From Methanosarcina flavescens (GTDB taxonomy: Archaea; Halobacteriota; Methanosarcinia; Methanosarcinales; Methanosarcinaceae), in NCBI RefSeq assembly GCF_001304615.2, contig NZ_CP032683.1, positions 620,001 through 684,000 of the forward strand: 64,000 nt of DNA, in the 5' to 3' direction. This document shows positions 35,285 to 44,262 of the stretch, one piece after another; the stretch's first letter is position 1; the number at the start of each line of letters is the position of its first letter. The notes under the pieces are model-generated. The model saw only the letters and a program-made list of their open reading frames with translations. It was not told the origin of the DNA and made no database searches. Position numbers and translations under genes: made by a program.

Positions 35285-37741
35285 TTAAAGCTTTCTCATC
35301 TCCTTTATGCGCCTTGCAAGGATTTCACCCAGGTAAAGCACAAGCGCCGCAAGGAGCACAGGCATCTTCAAGCTCACAGGCTCGTCTGACTGCCTTTCCG
35401 AGTTTTGCCGAGCATCTTTCAGGAGAAGGGCTCTTGCATCCTTTTCAGTATATATCTTCCCTCCGGTTGCAAGGATAAGAGACTTTATATCCTCATTAAC
35501 CCCTACATCCCGGTACTCAAGCTGGTAATTTACCGCAAGCGGATAGCCTGAGATATCATGTATTCCAATGGTCTCTGGGTTTACACTTGCCTCATAGGTG
35601 TTCCTTCCGGTTAAAGCAAGATCTAGAGGGCTTCCATCCATTTTAAGCTCAGGGATTCCCTCATCGTACATTGTAAGAGTCAGGTCGGAAGGCGTGCCGA
35701 GCCAGGTATCCGGACTATCCAGCGCAGCCCCTTCTTCAGCTCTCGGGTTTCCTATTGCCCAGTTCGTAGTGCCTGAAATAAGCCTCGCGCTTGAGCCGTT
35801 ATATAGGGCAGATGCCCAGCGGGAGCCTGCTCCTTCTCCATTGTCCGTGGTAAAGGCTGCAACCCTGCCAAGCCCGAAGCGCCAGGTGGTAAGAACAGGC
35901 TTTCCGGTGACAGTGATAACAAGACGCTCAGCTCCGGCTTTCGGAGTAACATCGTTATATCCTGTAATAGTGGCATTTGAAAGATTCACATTCTTTGTAA
36001 TGAAGTGGTCTGGAGAGTACTCAAGCAGGGGGTAAGCATCAAGCTCGACTTCCTCTTCTTCTCCCTCCTCTTCAGGAGGCTCTGCCGGCGGCTCAAAGCC
36101 TATATTTGCCCTTTCTCCTTTGTTAATGTGGAAGTAGTTATTTTCAAGCCCGAGCTCTTTCATCAGGTTCTCAGCGTAATAGTTTCTGGTTTTATCAGTC
36201 TGGGAAGGAGCTACCGACTGGATATGGATAAAGTACAGATTTACACCCAGTTCCTGAAGTTCTCTTGCAGCCTGAAGGCTTGGGTCATAGGAATCCTCAA
36301 TTGCTCCATCTGAGATAATAATAGCATCAAGTTCCCCATCGCTGCCTGCAAGCATATCCTTTGCAGTATTGAGACCCTCGTTTAAGGAAGTTTTACTCTG
36401 CTCATCAGAGATCAGCTTAGAGATCTTGTCTTCCAGAATTTCCCTGTTCTGGGAAAGTCCCAGGAACACGAATCCTCCTGAGACGTCATATCCTTCACTT
36501 CCGAATGCTATAACCCCTACGTTTGCATCTCTTAGGTTTTCATTCTGGATAATATAGATCGCATTTGCCAAGATATCTGCCTGGGCTCCATGGGCAGCAG
36601 TACTTGGAGAAACATCAAGTATGAGGACGAGGTTTCTTCCACCTTTATATTCGGAAGGCTTTGAAAGCACAGGCAGGATTTCTTCAAACGAGGAATTAAG
36701 GTAATTCCCATAGTTGTAAGCCTGCTTTCCTCCCAAGACTACAAGCCCGCCTCCGTTGCTGACATAATTTTTGATTTCTTTCATCTGGGCTTCGGAAAAG
36801 GAGCTCATTACCTGATTATCAAGCACAAGAACCTTGCTGCTTTCAAGAGCTGCTGCTCCGGGATAGGTGCTGACTGCTGAAACATTGTAAAGGTTATCCA
36901 GAATCCTGCCTAGAGGCGAATCCGGCTCATTAGTAACAAGGGTGAGCTTGGGCTTTGGAATAACATAAACGGACTTGAAGAACTCATTGTTAACCGCATT
37001 GCGGTCCTCTCCATGCGGAGTGATTTTTACCCTGAGATTATGGGCGCCCAGGGTGGTAAAAGCCTGATTAATCGGGATTGGATTCTCGCTGTTGTTCCTG
37101 CCCTCCAGGGTAAAATCCCTGCTCTGAGAAAGCTGCCCATCCACAAATACCTCAAGGAAATAGCTGACACTCTGGTTTGAAGCCTGGCGGACAACTATCC
37201 CGAACTCGTTTCGGTTATCCACAACAACAGTCTTGTCCCCGATAATCTCGACACTGAGATCATTTGTTGTGAGTTCGGGCTCGACAAGATAGACAGGCGT
37301 GTTGGTCTCTTTTGCAAACTCCAGAGCTTCAGAGAGATCCTTGCCAGCGTTATTGTTTCCGTCGCTGATCAGAACTATCTGGTTGCCGCTGCCTGCGTAC
37401 TGCGTAATTGTATCCCCAAGCGAGGTTTTATCCCCGGTTAGCTGGACTAAAGCTGTCGGGGTACTGGCTACAAGGGCTTTATATAGTTCACTGCCTGCTT
37501 CTTCAGAAAAAATACCCATGCTTGATGTCTGGTCCTGAACCAGCACAAGCGAGGGGTTTTCTTCGCTTATGGTCTGTGTAATCGTGGTATAGGGAGAAGC
37601 AAGGGCAAGCACAAGCAGGAAAGCTACAAGCATTCTCCATTCTACAAGTTTCGTTTTTGTCTTCCGCAGGAAATAGAATCCCGCAATAATAACAGGGATT
37701 ATCAGGAAGAGCATCTCTGGATGTTCAAGCGAGAGGTTCAT
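35285..37741 (-). CDS. Large von Willebrand A-domain membrane protein (BatB/GATase-like)
   Basis: An 818-residue membrane protein. Residues 1-55 hold two helices (LFLIIPVIIAGFYFL, MLVAFLLVLALASPY), as in Bat proteins. A degenerate vWA-like domain follows (LVLVQDQTSSMGIF, IVLISDGNNNAG). Further on are a glutamine-amidotransferase-like segment (VLVLDNQVMSSFS, GGGLVVLGGKQAYNYG) and a clear second vWA domain with MIDAS (LVLILDVSPSTAAHGAQA, IIISDGAIEDS). A glutamate-rich stretch EEEGEEEEVELD and a C-terminal helix come next. Its ATG overlaps the stop of the upstream gene. It ends the minus-strand moxR-DUF58-vWA operon and probably forms a surface complex with it. Confidence 0.82.
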   Translation of the reverse strand: MNLSLEHPEMLFLIIPVIIAGFYFLRKTKTKLVEWRMLVAFLLVLALASPYTTITQTISEENPSLVLVQDQTSSMGIFSEEAGSELYKALVASTPTALVQLTGDKTSLGDTITQYAGSGNQIVLISDGNNNAGKDLSEALEFAKETNTPVYLVEPELTTNDLSVEIIGDKTVVVDNRNEFGIVVRQASNQSVSYFLEVFVDGQLSQSRDFTLEGRNNSENPIPINQAFTTLGAHNLRVKITPHGEDRNAVNNEFFKSVYVIPKPKLTLVTNEPDSPLGRILDNLYNVSAVSTYPGAAALESSKVLVLDNQVMSSFSEAQMKEIKNYVSNGGGLVVLGGKQAYNYGNYLNSSFEEILPVLSKPSEYKGGRNLVLILDVSPSTAAHGAQADILANAIYIIQNENLRDANVGVIAFGSEGYDVSGGFVFLGLSQNREILEDKISKLISDEQSKTSLNEGLNTAKDMLAGSDGELDAIIISDGAIEDSYDPSLQAARELQELGVNLYFIHIQSVAPSQTDKTRNYYAENLMKELGLENNYFHINKGERANIGFEPPAEPPEEEGEEEEVELDAYPLLEYSPDHFITKNVNLSNATITGYNDVTPKAGAERLVITVTGKPVLTTWRFGLGRVAAFTTDNGEGAGSRWASALYNGSSARLISGTTNWAIGNPRAEEGAALDSPDTWLGTPSDLTLTMYDEGIPELKMDGSPLDLALTGRNTYEASVNPETIGIHDISGYPLAVNYQLEYRDVGVNEDIKSLILATGGKIYTEKDARALLLKDARQNSERQSDEPVSLKMPVLLAALVLYLGEILARRIKEMRKL

Positions 37742-39618
37742 AATTCACCTCGCTGTCGCACAATAAGGATTTCAAGCAGTATTAGCAGGAACAAAACTCC
37801 TATCAGGTAGTTGGTAATGTCATTCTTGGCAGTGTAAGTATCAGCCCTCACAAGTTTGGGCTCATCGTCCGAAACAGCCCTTTTCATCAATTCCGAGGCG
37901 TCAACCGTAGTATTCGATTCCCTGTCATTGTACAGATTGACTGCAATTCTTTTACCTGCAAGTTCATAGATTCCGGCTTCGTCAAAAAGAATGCGGTTTG
38001 AAGTGAAGGTCTTTGTAGGCGTACGGATTTCCTCGGTTTTCGAAAGTGAGGTCAGTGAACCGGTTTTCAGGTTGTATTCCGAGATATCGCCTGCTCCTCC
38101 AAGCCACTGGACAAGTTTTATCCAGAAAACGGGGTACTCGGGCAGGTTATGGAAATTGTTCCAGGAATTTTCCCCAAGCTCATCGCTCAGCCCCATATAA
38201 AAAACCGTTCCACTGCCTACCTGCCAATAACTCAGTAAAGGGACATTGTTTTCTTTCAGTGCTACCAGAGTTGTCGAGCCTGTCCTTTCAGTTGCATTCA
38301 AGTATCTGCGTACCGAGATTTCGTCACTCCTTATATCCTTCGTAATGCTACTCTTCAGGACTTCTTCAACCTCAAGTCCGTTTTCGGCGTCCTCAAGCCT
38401 CTGAGGTTTCACAGGCAGGATCTTAATAAGGTCGACCTCCGTTTTCTCGGGAACCAGGGCTCCACTTACAATAAATACCGCATTGCCTCCGTTCCTGACA
38501 TAGCTTTCTATTCTTTCTACCGAGTTATTCCCTATAGGGGTCTCTTTCTGCGCAAGCACGACAAGTGTGTAATTATCAAGCTCAGCAGGCACGGATTCTG
38601 AAACGGTCATGTTACTGTTCGGGAGCAGGGAGAGTGCGGTTTTCGAAGGCAGCTTTCCGTTATCGGTAATATAGAGTATGCGCTGGTTTGAGGTCTCTGG
38701 AATGGAAATATAGGCTTTATTGTCAACAGGCAGGCTGTCTTCGACATTAAGCCGAACCGTTGTAAGGCCTGGCCCGAGATTCCCGAGAGTGAACTGGTTT
38801 GTTCCACCTGCAGGGACATCCAGGGTAAAGGACGTTGATGCGTTTCCTGAAGTGCCTCTCCCAGTCTCGATTTCAACTTTCTGGTTGCTGTTCCTGTAGT
38901 TCTTGATCACACCAGTATAGCCGTAATTGCCATCCATAGCTTCAATCCAGCCATTGATAATTCCAATATTGTCGGCAGGATTCCCTACTTTTATGAAATT
39001 CACCTTAATCCCGTAGGACTCGGCAAGGTTCTTGGAAGCAACTGGATCATCGCCTTTTGAGTTCGTGAAGTCCGAAACAACGATAATTCTTCCGCCTTCC
39101 GTGGAAAGAGCTCGCATGCCTGTGGTAATTGCTGCAGACAGGTCGGCAGTGCCTGCACTCGGTCTGATCTTCTTGAAAATATCATGGGCAGCTGAAGCGC
39201 TCCCTCCTTTAAGAACAGTCAAAGGCATATCCGAAGCAAGAATTATGCTGTTCTTCTTGCTTACATAGCCGTCAGCAATACCGACTGCATCCTCAAAACG
39301 GGAATCGACCTGCATGCTTGCAGAGGTATCGAGGATAAGTACGGTATGCTCTCCGCTCAGAGGCTCCTCCGAGTTGTAGTAATAGCCTGCTGCCGCAATG
39401 GAGAGCAGGATAAGCACTAGAAGCTGAACCAGGAAAAGTGGATCCTGTACGATCTTGGTGAGCGAAGCATAAACCCGTTTTCTTTCCCTCTCAAGCTTAA
39501 GGACAAACATGAGTGTTGGAATTGCAAGTACCGTCGGCTTCGGGCGGAGCATGTAGATAATAATAAGCGGGATGACACTCAGGAGAGCGACAAGAGCAAA
39601 AGGGTTCTCAAAAGGCAT
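37738..39618 (-). CDS. BatA-like von Willebrand A-domain membrane protein
   Basis: A 626-residue membrane protein. The N-terminal BatA domain is two helices with the family motif FENPFALVALLSVIPLIIIYMLRP, then a juxtamembrane VPTLMF-type stretch. The vWA domain follows with MIDAS DTSASM (VLILDTSASMQVDS) and GTADLSAAI, IIVVSDFTN. The extracytoplasmic middle is beta-rich and repeats a GATase-like segment (NYTLVVLAQKETPIG, GGNAVFIVSG). A C-terminal helix (LIGVLFLLILLEILIV) re-enters the membrane. It overlaps the next gene by 4 nt and follows the DUF58 gene by 2 nt. MoxR-linked vWA proteins generally take part in assembling or maturing other complexes; the client here is unknown. Confidence 0.85.
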   Translation of the reverse strand: MPFENPFALVALLSVIPLIIIYMLRPKPTVLAIPTLMFVLKLERERKRVYASLTKIVQDPLFLVQLLVLILLSIAAAGYYYNSEEPLSGEHTVLILDTSASMQVDSRFEDAVGIADGYVSKKNSIILASDMPLTVLKGGSASAAHDIFKKIRPSAGTADLSAAITTGMRALSTEGGRIIVVSDFTNSKGDDPVASKNLAESYGIKVNFIKVGNPADNIGIINGWIEAMDGNYGYTGVIKNYRNSNQKVEIETGRGTSGNASTSFTLDVPAGGTNQFTLGNLGPGLTTVRLNVEDSLPVDNKAYISIPETSNQRILYITDNGKLPSKTALSLLPNSNMTVSESVPAELDNYTLVVLAQKETPIGNNSVERIESYVRNGGNAVFIVSGALVPEKTEVDLIKILPVKPQRLEDAENGLEVEEVLKSSITKDIRSDEISVRRYLNATERTGSTTLVALKENNVPLLSYWQVGSGTVFYMGLSDELGENSWNNFHNLPEYPVFWIKLVQWLGGAGDISEYNLKTGSLTSLSKTEEIRTPTKTFTSNRILFDEAGIYELAGKRIAVNLYNDRESNTTVDASELMKRAVSDDEPKLVRADTYTAKNDITNYLIGVLFLLILLEILIVRQRGEL

Positions 39619-39620
39619 TT

Positions 39621-40502
39621 TTAACGTCTCCTTCTCCTGATGGTATGGTAGAAAGCGTCAAAGATAGGGGTATCGGTTGTAAAACTGTAAAACTCAGCCC
39701 CTGCTCTCATACAGGCTTTTTTAATTCTTGCGCCATGGTCTTCAAGCTTTTCAAGATATTTCTCTTTGAATCTCTCACTGACGTACGTTCGGATCTCTTC
39801 TCCGGTTTCAAGGTCTATAAGCTTGCTGTTACCCTGAAGAGGGAGCATTTTTTCCGTGGGGTCGAGCACCTGGATAAGAATCAGGTCATGGCTCGATAGC
39901 CTGGAAACTGCAGCTTCTATTGCCTCGGGTTCCTGAAGAAAGTCCGAGATAAGGATTACAAGGGACCTGGATTTGATTTCCTGGCTGTACTTTATAACAG
40001 CTTCCCCTATAGAGGTTCCTCCTGACAGTTCGAGCTTTCCAAGCCTGTCGATTGCCCAGAGAAGATTTTTTCGCCCACGTCTTGGCTTATTTATATCGAC
40101 TTCCTGTGTAAATGTCGAGATCGCAAACCTATCGTTATATTTTGTTACCATGTAGGCATAACCTGCGGCAAGCATGGCAGCGTACTCAAACTTTGAAGTT
40201 CCTTTTTCAGGGTAATCCATACTTTTGCTGGCATCCAGAAGGATATGGGTCGTAAGGGTTTTTTCTTCCTCAAACTGGCGCACATAAAGTTTTTCAGTCC
40301 TCGCATAGGCTTTCCAGTCGATATCTTTCAGGCTGTCATTAAGGTCATATTCCCTGAACCCGATGGTATCAATGCCATGCCCGCTCCGGGTAGACGGGCG
40401 GTTTCCGGCGTAAACAGTCGATACCCTCTTCCGGACAGAAAATGTAAAGCGGTCAAGCTGCCTGAAGAAGTCCGTTTCAATATTTTGTTTTATGCGAGTC
40501 AT
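39621..40502 (-). CDS. DUF58 domain protein (MoxR-associated)
   Basis: A 293-residue cytosolic protein with the DUF58 hallmark SGHGIDTIGFREYDLNDSLKDIDWKAYARTEKLYVRQFEEEK (in part). It is followed by a vWA-like domain with a MIDAS-like DASKSM and ILISDFLQEPEAI. DUF58 proteins are nearly always encoded next to MoxR ATPases and Bat/vWA membrane proteins, as here, and are thought to act with them in protein-complex maturation. It lies between moxR and the BatA-like gene in one minus-strand operon, with a 2-bp gap to the latter. Confidence 0.88.
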   Translation of the reverse strand: MTRIKQNIETDFFRQLDRFTFSVRKRVSTVYAGNRPSTRSGHGIDTIGFREYDLNDSLKDIDWKAYARTEKLYVRQFEEEKTLTTHILLDASKSMDYPEKGTSKFEYAAMLAAGYAYMVTKYNDRFAISTFTQEVDINKPRRGRKNLLWAIDRLGKLELSGGTSIGEAVIKYSQEIKSRSLVILISDFLQEPEAIEAAVSRLSSHDLILIQVLDPTEKMLPLQGNSKLIDLETGEEIRTYVSERFKEKYLEKLEDHGARIKKACMRAGAEFYSFTTDTPIFDAFYHTIRRRRR

Positions 40503-40623
40503 TCTGGATCGTCAATAAAAAGCTCGGTTTGCCCCGGACTCGGGTAAAACCTTCTGGGTATTAAATTTATTTAATTTATTTGCAGTTCCTTTTCCTGACC
40601 AGAAATCGGCCAGGGTTCAGGTT

Positions 40624-41598
40624 TTACTTTACTTTCTTAATAATATCCTCAATAGCCTGGTCAGGAGTTATTCCGCTTCTTTCGGCTTCGAAGGTCAGGA
40701 TAAGCCTGTGGCGGAGGACAGGGTATGCCATGTAATCAATATCCTCTTTGCTTACGAAGTTCCTGCCCTCTATAAGGGCTCTGGCTTTTGCAGCAAGAAT
40801 GAGGCCTATTGACGCTCTCGGAGAAGCTCCATACTCGATACGTGCTTTATCCTTTCTTGTCATACCAACAATAGTAAGGACGCGCTGTTTGAGTTCCTCG
40901 GAGATCGGAACCTGCCGAGTGAGTTTCTGCAAATCCAGAAGTGTGGTTTTATCCAGTGCCCTGGAAATTTTCGGAACTTCGGATTTCGTATAGCGGTTTA
41001 TTATTTCCATTTCTTCCTCATAGGAGGGATAATCTACAAGAATCTTTAAAAGAAAACGGTCAAGCTGGGCTTCAGGCAGAGGATACGTGCCTTCCATTTC
41101 TATGGGATTCTGAGTGGCAAGGATGAAGAAGGGGCTGTCCAGCAGGAAGGTATCATTTCCGACTGTTACCTGTTTTTCCTGCATCGCTTCCAGCAGAGCT
41201 GACTGGGTCTTTGGGGATGCCCTGTTAATCTCATCCGCAAGTACGACGTTTGAGAAAACTGGTCCTGGCTGGAACCTGAATTCCTTTTTGTGGTCCGTCT
41301 CTTCAATGACGTTTGTCCCTGTAATGTCAGAAGGCATGAGGTCAGGAGTACACTGAATCCTGCTGAACTTCAGGTTCATTGCCTTTGAGACTGTGGAAAT
41401 CATAAGTGTTTTTCCAAGCCCTGGATTACTCTCAACGAGGGCATGCCCTTCACAGAGTATAGCAATTACTATCTGCTCCACCACTCTGTTTTGGCCTACA
41501 ATAACATTTCCGATCTCTTCAAAAAAACTTTTGAAAATCCTGCCTGCGTTCTGATAGGTCGTGGCAGCCTGCCCGGAGACGGTAATATTCTCACTCAT
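40624..41598 (-). CDS. MoxR-type AAA+ ATPase
   Basis: A 324-residue AAA+ chaperone. Walker A is SNPGLGKTLM near residue 60 and Walker B is VVLADEINRASPKTQSALLEAM. The sensor is ILATQNPIEMEGTYPLPEAQLDRFL, typical of MoxR, and sensor 2 is YGASPRASIGLI. MoxR proteins work with vWA proteins to insert cofactors or remodel partners, and the operon downstream supplies DUF58 and two vWA membrane proteins. It is separated from DUF58 by 120 bp. Start ATG at 41598 gives MSENITVSG. Identity is secure; the client is unknown. Confidence 0.92.
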   Translation of the reverse strand: MSENITVSGQAATTYQNAGRIFKSFFEEIGNVIVGQNRVVEQIVIAILCEGHALVESNPGLGKTLMISTVSKAMNLKFSRIQCTPDLMPSDITGTNVIEETDHKKEFRFQPGPVFSNVVLADEINRASPKTQSALLEAMQEKQVTVGNDTFLLDSPFFILATQNPIEMEGTYPLPEAQLDRFLLKILVDYPSYEEEMEIINRYTKSEVPKISRALDKTTLLDLQKLTRQVPISEELKQRVLTIVGMTRKDKARIEYGASPRASIGLILAAKARALIEGRNFVSKEDIDYMAYPVLRHRLILTFEAERSGITPDQAIEDIIKKVK

Positions 41599-41774
41599 AT
41601 CTGCTTCACCCTTTAGGTTTCTGTTTTTAGAGGCTTAAAGCCAGCTTTTCCGAACTTTACCTGTTTCTGCAACAGTGTGCCTCCAAAACACTGCTTGTTA
41701 TTCAAAAACTGCTTTCAGACAATCTTCGAGAAAACTGAATGCAGGTAAATCCGGCTTTATATAGATTTTCCAAA

Positions 41775-42734
41775 TTATTCTTCTGCAAGTTCTTCAAAGT
41801 AACTCTGGATAACATTCCGATATCCTTCCGGCAAATTCTCATAATAAGATTGGGAGGCAACCGCTTCAGGGTTTACAGGACCTGACTGGATAAATGATCC
41901 GTTAATCTGTTCTCCTGTTTCCTGGCTTGTAAAACCCTGCCCCGCGCCTGGAGGAATTTTCAGGTCAACTTCCTTGCCTTCCACAACGATAACAGCAGGC
42001 TCTCCGAAAATGTCTTCCTGGCTCTCATTATTCGAGGTCCCACCGTTCTCCTCTACAGGGTAAAGCTCGCTGTTCGAATCCGAGACAAAGGGAATATTTT
42101 CAATCACTCCATTAAGGTCGGTGGGGCTGAACGCTGTCTGGTATCCGGTTCCTGCAACGTATGCAAGAACGGTAAATGCAAATACTATTACAACCAGATC
42201 TCTTGCAAGCTTTTTCCGATTAAGAAAGGAAGAGGACTTTACGGATTTCGAATCGATTATTACCCCGCCTATAAGGTCCCGGACAATAATATTGTCAGTA
42301 TTACGGTTATCGTATGCAGTCCTCAATCTTTCCTTAAGTACAGGATGCGTTTCCTCTATGAGGGCAATCGCATCTTTCTTTTCAGCCCTATGGTGTCTGA
42401 CGGCTGTTAGGATAAGAGAGAGGATAAAAGCCAAGGAAATAAGCCCCAGCGTCTCAAAAAGAGCATTGAAGCCCAGAATATTGTATCTTGCACCGGTATA
42501 AGGTTCGAAGGTGCTAAACATTAGAAATAAATCTTGTATGTTGAAAAGCACGAAAAGGACATAAATTACAAGAAAACTTGCAAACAGGTCTGCAAAAGCA
42601 TAGAGTCCTCTATATTTTTTTAGGGTTGATTCGTGTCTTTTTACTATTTCTTCAATACTCAGAGCAACCTCGCTCCTTTTTGCAGCCTGGAAAACGGCTG
42701 TGATAATGAATAATCGTAAGTAAGACCTGTGCAT
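41775..42734 (-). CDS. Membrane protein of the MoxR cluster, function unknown
   Basis: A membrane protein with three hydrophobic helices (LFASFLVIYVLFVLF, ETLGLISLAFILSLILTAV, LVVIVFAFTVLAYVAG). The cytosolic loop contains HHRAEKKDAIALIEETHPVLKERLRTAYDNRN. The C-terminal extracytoplasmic half has an acidic linker and GKEVDLKIPPGAGQGF. A longer frame begins at 42821, but a TATA-like TTTATATACTAT lies inside that extension, so the start must be downstream. I list the ATG at 42734. A later start near LSIEEIVKRHES (about 42648), after AGGAG, is also possible. No family name can be given. It is 176 bp upstream of moxR on the same strand, so it is a likely operon member. Confidence 0.65.
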   Translation of the reverse strand: MHRSYLRLFIITAVFQAAKRSEVALSIEEIVKRHESTLKKYRGLYAFADLFASFLVIYVLFVLFNIQDLFLMFSTFEPYTGARYNILGFNALFETLGLISLAFILSLILTAVRHHRAEKKDAIALIEETHPVLKERLRTAYDNRNTDNIIVRDLIGGVIIDSKSVKSSSFLNRKKLARDLVVIVFAFTVLAYVAGTGYQTAFSPTDLNGVIENIPFVSDSNSELYPVEENGGTSNNESQEDIFGEPAVIVVEGKEVDLKIPPGAGQGFTSQETGEQINGSFIQSGPVNPEAVASQSYYENLPEGYRNVIQSYFEELAEE

Positions 42735-42954
42735 GAAACATGCAAATATACTATAAGAAGATCTTCTAGAAAGATAGTATAGAAAGATAGTATATAAAAG
42801 TACACGTTCTGGAACATGCATTTTTCAGATCTGTGCACTAAACCGGTATTTAGAAAACACTGTATGTAGATTCATGCCTTCTAATATGCAGACATCTTAT
42901 TACCGCCTTCTGTAAATAATAACATAAGCAGTGCGGAATTCTAAAGCTGAGTAA

Positions 42955-43905
42955 TTATGGCTTTTTAAAAGCGGGATATGAACCCAGTATTTTTAGTGTA
43001 TGGATTTTGTTCTTTATTTCTTTTAATGCATTTTTTATAAGTGGATCGCTGGCTCTCCCTTCAAAATCGATGTAGAAGTAATAGTCCCCGAGTTCCTTTT
43101 TTGAAGGCCTTGATTCGATCCTTGTGAGATTAATTCTGCTTTTTGCAAATGCCCCGAGAATTTCGTATAATGCACCAGGTCTGTCTTTCTCAAGATATAC
43201 TATAATAGAGGTTTTGCAGGCTGAAAGGCTGGAGTTATCAGGCTCGATTTTACTCTCAGGATAAAACTCGTGCCCCGATTCCTGTTCAGAGCTGGAATAT
43301 GATTTTACGTTATCAGATTTATTTTCTGCAATAAAGGAAACTTGCTGAACCCGATTCGTCTCTGAGGCTCGCAAAACAATGAAACGGGTGTAATTCTCCT
43401 TCCGGTCCTGAACGTTTGAGAGAAGCACTTTTAACCCATAGCATTCGGCAGCCTCGGGGGAGGCTATCGCTGCCATCTCTTCAAACTCGCCTGCAAGCCT
43501 TGCTGCGTGGGAAGTGCTGCCTGTACTCCTGAGTTCTGCCTCAGGAAAGTTGGTTTTCAGGAAGTGCCTGCACTGGGCGAGCCCCTGTGGATGCGAAAGT
43601 ATAACCCTGATTTTCTCAGGCTCGCCTTTTGAGAGCAGGCAGTGCTCGATTTTGACAACAATTTCTCCGATTATTTCAGCCCCGTTCTCAAGAAGCAGAT
43701 CGAGAGTAACCCCTACCGAGCCCTCAATAGAGTTTTCTATCGGAATTACTGAAAAATCGGATTTTCCCTGTACAACTGCCAGAAACGCATCCTCTATATC
43801 TGCAAAATAATGGATTTCGGCGCCATCAAGCATGTTTTTCTGAACCCATAATTTTGCAGCTTTTTCCGAGTACGAGCCCTCGGGACCCATTACACCTATA
43901 ATCAT
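42955..43905 (-). CDS. pheA: Prephenate dehydratase
   Basis: Converts prephenate to phenylpyruvate in phenylalanine synthesis. The 316-residue protein has the dehydratase domain (MGPEGSYSEKAA at the start, PIENSIEGSVGVTLDLL, SHPQGLAQC, and the catalytic NYTRFIVL near residue 180). After a low-complexity insert it has a C-terminal ACT regulatory domain (DRPGALYEILGAFAKSRINLTRIESRP, with the ESRP motif for phenylalanine binding). Feedback inhibition by phenylalanine is therefore expected. There is no chorismate mutase domain. The serine-rich insert between domains (SYSSSEQESGHEF) is longer than usual. It stands alone. Confidence 0.94.
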   Translation of the reverse strand: MIIGVMGPEGSYSEKAAKLWVQKNMLDGAEIHYFADIEDAFLAVVQGKSDFSVIPIENSIEGSVGVTLDLLLENGAEIIGEIVVKIEHCLLSKGEPEKIRVILSHPQGLAQCRHFLKTNFPEAELRSTGSTSHAARLAGEFEEMAAIASPEAAECYGLKVLLSNVQDRKENYTRFIVLRASETNRVQQVSFIAENKSDNVKSYSSSEQESGHEFYPESKIEPDNSSLSACKTSIIVYLEKDRPGALYEILGAFAKSRINLTRIESRPSKKELGDYYFYIDFEGRASDPLIKNALKEIKNKIHTLKILGSYPAFKKP

Positions 43906-44262
43906 CTCAAGGGTTAATTGCCGGCATGATAATAATAAGTTTTTGCGCCCGAGTCCCGTCTCGGGAGGACGGTGCCCTTTTCGCTTCGCTCAAGAGGGCT
44001 TATTTGGGGGATAGAAATTTTACGTATTTTTGCTCAGTCCCGCAGATTTTTAAGAAAGATTCGATCGCAAGCCTTTTTTGAAAAGACTTGAGCGAAAAAC
44101 CTCCAGCAACGGCTTTGGTCAAGTGGGCTAAACAAAGAATATTTGTTACTGTTTTTCTGTTTTTCTGTTTTTCTATTTTTCTATTTTTTTCGTATCCTTG
44201 TTGGTTTTTTGTGGTCACCTGGGTGTAGAGTCTCTATTTGACAGTTTGATGTTGTTTTTGTT
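43906..44262. other. Intergenic with hairpin repeat and pyrimidine microrepeat
   Basis: No gene. It contains copy C of the dispersed hairpin repeat and, at about 44148-44190, a tandem run of TGTTTTTC / TATTTTTC words (roughly five units of 8 bp) that makes one strand nearly all pyrimidine. Confidence 0.5.
44048..44125. repeat. Dispersed hairpin-rich repeat, copy C
   Basis: Shows GATCGCAAGCCTTTTTTGAAAAG...CTTGAGCGAAAA followed by CAGCAACGGCTTTGGTCAA, the same words in the same order as copy A at 2870-2965. Confidence 0.55.

Noticed and set aside
42735-42821. Longer N-terminus for the MoxR-cluster membrane protein
   Set aside because: A TATA-like TTTATATACTAT lies inside the extension, so it should be upstream of transcription.
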